This document shows positions 55,901-64,000 of a stretch of DNA of 64,000 nucleotides, one piece after another. This DNA is from Lanius collurio (taxonomy: Eukaryota > Chordata > Aves > Passeriformes > Laniidae). The DNA is taken from positions 344,006-408,005 of the forward strand of contig JACBWW010000091.1 of NCBI GenBank assembly GCA_020086605.1, in the 5' to 3' direction. The position numbers were made by a program, and so were the translations under genes. Each line of letters opens with the position of its first letter. The stretch's first letter is position 1. Under the pieces are notes generated by a model. That model worked only from the letters and a program-made list of their open reading frames with translations. It ran no database searches and was not told the origin of the DNA.

Positions 55901-58900
55901 GCAGCTTCTGCTCCGGCTCAGCACGTGCCACGATTCAGCCCAGGCAGCGTTCCTTCACTCTCTCCCTGTTATTGCTTTCCTTTTAATCAGGCCTCCATGA
56001 TCAGTATCAAAGAAGTGACTCCCAATCACCAGAGTGATGACAGACCCTGGGAGCAGCCCATGCTGCAAAACTGGCAGACTTCTCCAACAGGCTGGAGCTG
56101 CTGCATTCCAAACAGGCCTGGAGAAAATGTGTTCTCACTTTTTGTGTCTGTGTGCTGAGAAACTGGAACATTTCTCCTTAATTTGATGTCATTCTGATGA
56201 CTGAAGCAACTGCTAGATTTTATGCTTTTTATCTATTTAATGACCTCTTCCCATCACTCTTACCAGAAATATTTGTAAGAAGAGAGGTCTGTTTTCACCT
56301 TGGGGATGGTGCTCTCTCCTCATTCCTGCTTCAGCTCAGACTGTTCTAGTGAAAGCAGTCATTTCTGAATAAATTTAGGTTAGAGCCAGCAAAGCAATCA
56401 AGGACTCCTAAGGCAGCAGTGGGCTCACCTGTGAAGTTTAAAACCTTCAGCACTCTTCCAGCACAACCTTTTGTACAGGAGAACCTGAGCCTTCCATGCA
56501 AGGAGGCTGATGGGAAGAACAGCTGTTCTGCAGATCCTAAAAATGCGCCCATGGGCTTTGCCATAGAGCTGTGGGTCAGGGTGTGTGTGCCCCACAGCTG
56601 GGGGAACTTTGTGGGCTGCTAATTTTTCTGTCAGCATTTCTAGCAGTTTCTGAGCCGCAGTCACAGTGGTCCCACTGTCATTTCCTGTCTCCTACAGGGT
56701 GAAGGCAATTAGACTGGAATTATTCTTTTTGTTGGTACCAAAACAGAACAGCTGGAGGGCATGGTCAGAACACCTGCCAAGCTTCCTGCCTCTCTCCGGG
56801 GTTTGAGTGCCTTGGTCCATTTGGACTGTGCCGCCTCAGAGCCCCTCAGAGCTGTGGGCACCCACACCTGGATGGCTCTGGCCAGTGCAGGGTCCTGTCA
56901 GATGGCACATGGAGGTTGGCATCCCGGCCTGCCTGTGGAGGTACTGGCGTGGCACATTCTGCTGCAGCTCATGTGGGGTGGGGAAGGAGGAGATCCATGG
57001 CATCTGCTGTCCTTGCAGCGAGGCCCAGGGAGGAAGGTCCTGCTAGGCTGAGCTCTGCAGAGGATTTGCACACTCGGGGACAGCCCGGGTGGGCTCTGCC
57101 TTTACCCCCAGTGCAGTGACATGGTGTACTTGCTGTACTCATTCTGCAGCCCATGAAGATGGCCTGGGTAGCATTTGGCAATTAACAGGGCTCACAATGA
57201 ATGCTCAACAAAAGAGACATCAGCACAATATACACACAGGCAATTTGGAAACTACATCTGTGCCTTCAAATGGACACCCGGATTGCTTGGGAGCTCTGAA
57301 GCCAAACACGCAGGAGTGTGTGCACATTGGGTTTTGCCTAAGGTTGCTCTGAAGGTCTTGTTCCAACATGTACTGCAATTACCTTCTCAGAGCACTAATA
57401 GGAACACCAGATAAGTATCCGAATTGCAACACTTTGTGCTCATAAAATTAAGGCTTATTATGCTGATTAATGACTAATGAAATGCATGCAAATAAAAAGC
57501 GCAAAGTTCTCCTCACTTCTCAGTATTGCTGCTGCCCCACTTTGAGCCTGCCCTAAGCTTTGACACCTGACACTACAATACTTGTATTTCTTATTCCTGC
57601 TTTGCAATGCTTTGGGTTTTCTAGCTCTGTTTCTCCATGTAAGCCTGTTTTCTCAGTAAGCAAGTGCCAGTGATAACCCAGGTGCAGATTTTGTAATGCA
57701 AAATGTAAAAAGGAAAGAATCCTTAAACTGGCATTTTCTTCCTGGGTCTGGTAAGAAACCATCTCATTTTAGTCTGCTTTTTGTCTGTAATGAGCACTTA
57801 TGCTGTGATTAAGAAGGGGATTTTGTGAGTTTATTGGTGGTTTGTATTTATTTTGTCACATAACCATAACACGCAATAAACCATATTAGCAAGCTGATTT
57901 ACATTGTAGATGTAAACTCATTAAATGTATAAACATTATAAAAACACCTTGATAAGAAAGCCACAGATTTGAGGTAAGGAAGAAGACAGTACAATCAATG
58001 CTGAGTAGCAAAAATAGTAGTAGTAATATTATGTTATTTTTCCTAATGGCTCAGAAATTGTTACTTATTATAACATATCAAAATAAGCATTTAAATCAGC
58101 AGCAGAACTGTGCTGAGTATTGCAACACGCTGCTTCCTCATGTGTCTGTGCTCAGCTCTGGGTTCTCAGCCCCTGAACTGCCTCACTGCCCTTGCCATGC
58201 TCCAAATTCCGGTTTCTGCTTTGCTCCCCCAGGGGTCGATTCAGGAGAATTTCTTCTGCAAGGTTAAATGCAGAGATGCCTGAGAATTAGATAACCAGCA
58301 GTAAAATAATAAAATAAGTTATATTTTTGGAAAGAAGAATAGGAGCAAGAGGTGCCCGTGGTGCCCAGAGCTACCACAGTGGCACAGAGCAGTGAACTCC
58401 GGTATGGACAGGCTGCTCCTTTGAGTAAATCAACCACCCCAACATCGTCCTGGCTGTTACTGTGGGGCCAGAGGCCAGGTGGTGGCCTGTGAATCACCCT
58501 GGGACAGCCAGGAAGCAGGCACTGAGCAGGAACATTTTTGAGGTTAATCTGGCAGGTTCCTAGGGGAGGTATGTGGTAGATAGGGACAGGCAAATGGAAG
58601 ATTTCGGGATGTGATGGGAAGCAGCAGGGACCCTTCCCCCCCTCATCCCCTGAGATAAGCAATCACCCCAGGTATGTAACCCCTCCTAACTCCAGTAGTT
58701 TTCCACTCCTTACTAACCCTGGCTAGTCCTACCGTCCCCCTCTGACGTAGTGAAGCCCCCTTGACTATTTAACCCCATGAGATAAGATAATAAATGCCAT
58801 TTGCCCATCCACCACGTTGGTGTCTGTGGGTCGTGGCCCGAGTGGCCCGGGAGGGGCTGGGCTGCCGTGCTGTTGTCTTGAAACCAGGTCGCCTGCCTTC

Positions 58901-59975
58901 ACAGCAGAAGGCAACAAGGTATGAGGAGCAGGGCTCCTGGTTTGGGAGAATTCCTTAATTTGGGCTGCTAGTTGAGTACCCTGAACAGACAGGTCTGAGA
59001 AATAGCTGTCACCAGCTGCCAGAGCTGGAAAATGAGCAGTGCAGTTGGAGAAAGTAGGCTCAGGGGACAGGTAGCAAAACAGAGACAAGTGTGACGTGAT
59101 CCTGCAAGGGGTTAAAAATGAAGAAGGTGATGTTGCAACAGGTGGGAGTTTGGAGTGTCCAGGCAAACAATCACCAACATTGCTGTGGTGTCAGGCCAGG
59201 TGTTTCAGCACCTGCTTGTATGTGCAGGAGTCCTTCATGCAGGTGAGCTGGTTCCTCCAGGCCCCAGAGAGACACTGGTCAGGGAAAAAAAATCAGATTT
59301 TTTTTTGTTTTCCAATACTAATTCATGGCTGAGAGCCCAGCATAAGGCAACAGTGTGAATCACTGGCACAGATCTGCCTGGAACTCAGGCGTTTAGGATT
59401 CCCATTCCCACGGTCTCCCACTCAGTCTGTGTTTCCCAACATTCTCCCATGGGTGATGCCTTCCTCAGAGGGAAGAAACAAACCTCATGGTTTTAAAACT
59501 GAGAGAGAAAGACTCCTAAAGTGAGAGTTCTGTTTGGGTTTAAGCAGGTGAGGGGAGAAGCACACAGGAAGAAGGATGTATCTGTGAGCAGGTGTCCTGT
59601 GAGAAACCCTCTGGGTTATTTTCAAATGAAATTCCCAACAGAGCTCATATTTTAAAGAGGTTTTATAGGGAACAGTCAGTTCCTTAAATCCACCCTCTTG
59701 TCCCTGATAGAAGTCAATAGCAGAAGGGTTTTGACTGAGTTTTCCCATCATAGGGACCAGTAGAGCATTGCTCCTGGCAGTGCAGACTGCAAAGTTTTGC
59801 TCAGTGAGTCTTAAATGGTGAATATGTCAATGAAAACTTTGGGTTTTATGGGTAATCTGACACGTCATTGTGTATTCCACAGGGAGGGCTTGTCATTTGT
59901 AACTGATTCCAGCAAAAATCTCTGTTAAAGGGACTTGGACCTGACACAGTTTTCTGGTTGCATCAGAGAGAAGCA
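53000..59975. other. Intergenic region between the two KRT9-like genes
   Basis: About 7 kb. It holds an LTR-like segment (about 58370-58830) and a short tandem duplication of AAAGATCCTTGAGATT at 53790-53805 and 53815-53830. No keratin exon is seen. The left part must contain the upstream control region of the complete KRT9-like gene. Confidence 0.6.
58370..58830 (+). mobile_element. Possible solo or partial LTR of an avian endogenous retrovirus
   Basis: The segment has an LTR-like layout on the plus strand: a TATA-like ACTATTTAACCCC at about 58764, AATAAA at 58789-58794 shortly after, then TTGGTGTCTGTGGGTCGTGG, which resembles the R/U5 end of retroviral LTRs. The outer edges, terminal TG...CA and any target-site duplication could not be fixed. 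No viral coding region is recognisable beside it. Confidence 0.4.
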
Positions 59976-59979
59976 AAGA

Positions 59980-59995
59980 TTTATTATCATTTATT
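59980..59995 (-). terminator. Poly(A) signals of the second KRT9-like gene
   Basis: Two AATAAA words on the minus strand (59990-59995 and 59980-59985), about 250 bp past the stop at 60243. The distance from stop is much like that in the first copy. Confidence 0.65.
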
Positions 59996-60242
59996 CCACA
60001 GGAACACCAATCACAGTAGAGATTAACTCAGGTAACAGTGATTTGGAAGAGAAACAGATGGAAGAAGCAGACAGGACATCCAGAGAGCTCTGAGGAGCCC
60101 CTGGAGTGAGCAGTGTTGAGTAAGTTGGCCCAGTGTTTGCTCCTGCTCGTAGCAGGGTGTGTTCAGCCGTGCTCAGCAGAGTCTTGCTTGGTCCAAAGGC
60201 CTCACTGGGAGGTGGTGCAGTGGAAGATGCTGGTCTTGCTGA

Positions 60243-63200
60243 TCACTCCTCAACCTTTCTAAAACTCCCTGTTGAAAGATGGAGGAAAGCAAGAATTTCT
60301 TTGAAGAATTCAGCATTTTTAACCTTGTGTTACTCCATAAGTACTGCCTGTGCAGTTCTCAGTGCACCAGGGCTCTTCCCAGCCTTCTAGAGAGGTCCAG
60401 ACAGTGGCAGACCTGAATTTGTACGGTGTGTGTGCAGATGTAGCAATTAACTACGTGGGTCTGCTTCTGTTCTCAGCCATGGGAGTGCAAATCACTTTAG
60501 AGTGTCTGCAGCACTGCAAACCAAATACAGATGAACTTAGAATCTGCATTCATGTGTGTACAGATATTTACAGCAGATTTTTGTAAGTTAAAGATAGATG
60601 GCACATAATATGTTTTAATCTTCCCTACCAAGCATTAATATATGTTGGAGTGTTGCAGGGCAGAGGGGATGTTTGATCAGAGGATTAAATTTTTACAGAG
60701 GACTTTGCAAAGCCTCTGGAGGAGGCTTCTAAAAACTAGAGCTCATCAATGCCAAATTTTACCAAATAATCTTCTGTGAAACAAAATCCTCTTGAATTCA
60801 CTGCCTTGTTTTCAGCATCAGGAGTGTCTGTGCAGTGTTCCTGCTGTCTGCACTGATGGCTTCAGGCCCTTTGGGCGAGAGCCAGCTCTCATGTCATGAC
60901 TGCCAGTCTGCAACGGAAACTGTGTTTGGGACAGAGCCTGACTGAACCTGGTCATTATAAGGAATAAATGGAAACCCCAAAGCAGGACTGTTTTCCATTT
61001 TTTCATAAAAAAATCAAAAGTGGAATTGAACCTTTCTAAAAATTACATCTTCCTGCTCCATTTTCAGCATTTTCAGGCTTTTGTCTGAGGTGCTGCCAGG
61101 ACCTGGAGCCTTACCCATTCTCATGTGTTTTATGGCTTCAGACACTTCCTCCATGGTTGCTCCTCTCTCCAATGTTTTGTTTCCTTCCAGGCAGAGCTTC
61201 ATGTTTTCAGCACCTCCTGGAACCACAGCCAGGAAATCAGACATGGATCAGACCTTTTGGTCACTCTCCATCTTTTGCTGCTTCAGTATTTTGCAGCCAA
61301 TGCCCCTTATATTTTAAATGTCTGGAGTGTTCCAACCATTCTACCCTGCTTTAACCAACCCCTGCTTGATGGCAGTCACATTTCTAACCTCTGATTTCCC
61401 TCCCTACATACTTTGGATTTGTCACTGTTTTCCTTTTCCCCCCTCCATTTCCTCTTTTCACCCATCCTCTGACACAGCCCTTCATGCCATCCTTCATGCT
61501 GCTCCTGTTGATTTGTCACTAAGAACAAATGTCAGAGTGGTCTTAAAACAAGATTGAGGAAAAACAATTGCAAAAATATTTCCAGGAAGGAAGTAGCTGT
61601 ATCCTTTCCTGCTATTCAGAGAGAATCATGAATGGCAGGATGTATTTTTTAATTCCATTTTTACCTGGGCTTTCACAAGAGTCGCCAGGTTGGGACTGGG
61701 AAGATGAAGAGCGGGAGAGGCAGGATTTACCCCCTCCTCCTCCACCACTGCCACCTCCTCCACCTGAAGTTTTACCACAGGTTCCTCCTGTTCTTCCTCC
61801 ACTCCCTCCTCCTCCACTTTCAGAAGAGGAAGATCTTCCATAGGATCCTCCAGTTTTTCCTCCACTGCTTCCTCCACCTGAGGACCAACAGCTTCCTCCT
61901 CTACTACTTCCTCCATGACCTCCTCCTCCTGAAGATCCACTGCCAGCTCCTCCCTGTGAAGTGCTGTAAGAAGGAAGGGGTGTGTCATTTCTTTCTTACC
62001 TTTCATTTTTCCAAATAATGGCACTTCTGGAGGGTTCTTGGGGGAAGAAATGGCAAACTACAATTCTAAATAATTTTGTAGAAGTACAGCTTTTTGTGCT
62101 GCCAGCTAAGATTTAGATTCCATGTTAATTCTTGTGCTTACAGTAAATACATTGATGATTAATCACTTGTACCAGTCCCTAAGAAAAAATATTGCTGCTA
62201 TCCTCTTTCCCTGATTGCATTGATGGAAAGTTAATTAGATGATGTCTGTACCTAATGCCCTGCTGGCCCTCCTGCAGCAGTGCCCGGTACTGCTGGATCT
62301 CCTGCTCCAGGCGAGTCTTGATGCCCAGGAGCATCTTGTACTCCTCGTTCTGGCTCTCCATCTCACAGCGGATGCTGGCCAGCTCCTCCTCCAGGGGCCC
62401 GATCATGCCCTGGATCTGCTGCAGCTGCATGTTATAGCGGCGTTCTGTGTCTTCCAGGTTGGATTGCAGAGAGTCTACCTGCAAAGGGAAAACAAAATGC
62501 AGTGTTTATTGGAATGGGCTGACTTGAACTTGTTTTTGTGGGAAAACAGGAGATCTTCAAAAATCCTCAGAAAAAAGTGTATCTTTGAAGAGCAGTAATC
62601 CAGTATCCCATTCTGTTGCAGTGCACCCCCTGGCCCCCCCGGCCGGGTCTCTGCCATGTGATTCTGGGTTTGTCTGATGTTCCAGCAGCCCGGGCTCTGA
62701 TCTGCTTGGTTGTTTATCCCAGCACTGCCCCTGGCATCCCCTTTCCCCCTCTCTGGGACAAAACCAACTGGACGCAAAGCCTCGCCCTCTTACCCCAGCC
62801 CACCCTCGCCCAGGGTGCTCTGTCTCTTGGGACAGGGAATAAATGACTTAACACCATAAAGGGGGTTTGAGCTGTATTTCTCTTCTCTACTTCTGCTTCT
62901 GGTGAGTAGCTGTCAACTAACACTGGCTTAAAGTGGGGCTGCACAGTTGAGGAATATTTAGGCTGTTTGTAAATGGTTTAAGATATTCCAAGCCATAAAG
63001 AGGCAAGCTCACCACAGAAATTAAGCAGTGGACAAAGCTATTCAATTCCCAGACCATTCTCCTTGGATGGATTACTTCTCACATACAGACTGTGTCACAG
63101 GTGAAGGGAATGTCTTTCCTTACCATGCTGATCTGTGACTGCAACTCAATTTCCAGGCTCTGATATTCACGCCTCAGCTCAGAGATCTGCTGGTTGCTTG

Positions 63201-63764
63201 ATTGTATCTCCTGGCCACTTGAGTGGACTTGTTGATTAACTTCTTCCATCTGAAAAATTAACATACGAAATTGAGGCATTTTTGATAATTGGAAAACATT
63301 GTGGGGTTATCATAAAAGCATCAAGAAATCAGTTAATAAGAATAAAGATTCCATGCAGACTGTTTATTTCCCACAAGCCACTCAGCCAACACCCTGGTAA
63401 TACACTGGCTGCTGGAACACAGAGGCTGTACCTGCTTTACCATGTAACTGATATTCCAGGACTGACCGGTTACAGGAAACTGCTTAAAGTAATTTGTAGT
63501 TATTGTCCCTTAAACAACATGTGATAAGTTGCCTTTCACCTGCTGTAAATAGGTCCAGTACTTTGTGAAAGATTTAATTACCAAAGCCCGCCTGTGCTTT
63601 ACCTTGGTTTCATACCAGCTTTCCACCTCCTTCCGGTTGTTCTCAATGAGCCTCTCGTACTCGCAGCGCATTTCATTTAATTTTTCCATTAAGTTAATGC
63701 CAGGAGTAGCATTGACCTCCACATTGACATCTCCACCAGACTGGCTTTGCAGTCCTCTCATTTC
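60243..63764 (-). CDS. Second KRT9-like type I keratin, exons 4-8 (5' part beyond window)
   Basis: Partial gene. Exons seen: 63764-63603, 63249-63124, 62478-62252, 61963-61665, 60268-60243. Lengths 162, 126, 227, 299 and 26 nt with continuous phase, 279 codons plus stop. Rod exons 4 and 5 encode the same protein as the first KRT9-like copy, including [16 protein letters not shown] and [14 protein letters not shown]. Exon 6 differs only near its end: [14 protein letters not shown] against [14 protein letters not shown]. The tail is different: [16 protein letters not shown], then GGK and GGR units with Ser runs, several Cys and Lys, and an end reading [18 protein letters not shown]. It lacks the Met/Ile repeat of copy 1. 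The 26-nt last exon has the same length in both copies. It is likely an epidermal keratin with a more basic, cysteine-containing tail. Intron 7 contains a LINE fragment. Confidence 0.85.
61050..61200 (-). mobile_element. Reverse-transcriptase fragment of a non-LTR retrotransposon (RTE-like) in an intron
   Basis: A minus-strand frame (61244-61014) contains [19 protein letters not shown] followed by S-T-S-D-K-S-L-K. This fits the motif that opens LINE reverse transcriptases (EEVxxAIxxMKxGKAPGPDGIPxExLK). The pattern is closer to RTE-type than to CR1 elements. It is degraded, with no flanking RT motifs in frame, and lies in intron 7 of the second KRT9-like gene. The family assignment is inference. 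Confidence 0.5.
61728..61945. repeat. Gly/Ser-coding low-complexity repeat in the second KRT9-like tail exon
   Basis: An imperfect TCC/CCT-rich array on the plus strand, coding [13 protein letters not shown] and GGKTGG units on the minus strand. It is less regular than the 21-bp array of the first copy and shares no clear unit with it. Confidence 0.7.
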
Positions 63765-64000
63765 CTGAAAAAAAAATCACAAAAGCCCAGTGAGGTTCTC
63801 AAAGGGAGAGAGTGGCATCGGTTCAAATAAAGGGAAGGAAAAGGACCTAGATCCTCCCACAGCCCGTGATTCCAGCAAAAGGACCTCACACTGCCCTTGC
63901 CGTGGAACAATTCTGCCATTCCTGGGGCTCCAGTGCTCACAGCCAGGCACCACATGCTCAGTGACCCTGGTGCTTCCTCCACAGGGTAGTAAGGAATTCT
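62258..64000. repeat. Duplicated block, copy 2 (KRT9-like exons 4-6 with introns)
   Basis: Partner of 48642-50377. The match reaches the right edge of the window, so its full extent is unknown. It includes exons 4 and 5, introns 4 and 5 (intron 5 is 7 bp longer), intron 3 sequence past exon 4, and almost all of exon 6. Confidence 0.93.

Noticed and set aside
61568..62024. Pro-rich, His/Leu-rich and Glu-rich frames over the second tail exon
   Set aside because: Shadows of the Gly/Ser tail exon 61963-61665, which fits the splice sites and phase.

Overview
The window is a stretch of vertebrate, almost certainly bird, genomic DNA holding part of the type I (acidic) keratin gene cluster. Every keratin gene is on the minus strand. 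All are multi-exon genes with the type I intron layout (coding exons 2 to 6 of 83, 157, 162, 126 and 221 or 227 nt). A degraded CR1 LINE 3' end and the gene order point to a bird. The species cannot be told from the sequence.

In increasing coordinates: the 5' end of a KRT20-like gene (1-185, running off the left edge); a 9.5 kb intergenic stretch; complete KRT23 (10237-20009, 430 aa); complete KRT15/KRT13-type gene (23779-28310, 460 aa); complete KRT19-like gene (32772-37390, about 409 aa); an 8 kb intergenic stretch with a CR1 remnant; an orphan pair of 3' keratin exons (45913-46334) beside a 10-N assembly gap (46699-46708); a complete glycine-rich KRT9-like gene (47080-52890, 611 aa); a 7 kb intergenic stretch with an LTR-like segment; and the 3' half of a second KRT9-like gene (60243-63764, continuing past the right edge). 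Most genes have a TATA-type element 75-100 bp before the ATG, and the genes whose 3' ends lie in the window have an AATAAA signal. The order KRT20, KRT23, KRT15, KRT19, KRT9-like matches the mammalian type I cluster without the hair-keratin block.

The products are the acidic partners of type II keratins. They form obligate heterodimers that build epithelial intermediate filaments. KRT19, KRT15 and KRT20 types are simple, basal or gut epithelial keratins. The KRT9-like proteins have long Gly/Ser heads and tails typical of cornifying epidermis.

The most notable signal is at the KRT9-like end. Two genes about 13.6 kb apart are nearly identical in DNA across exons 4 to 6 and their introns. They lose all similarity at the end of exon 6 and then encode quite different tails. 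A third paralogue survives only as its last two exons, next to a gap that probably conceals the rest. This is either very recent duplication or gene conversion restricted to the rod, or an assembly artefact of a repeated gene array.
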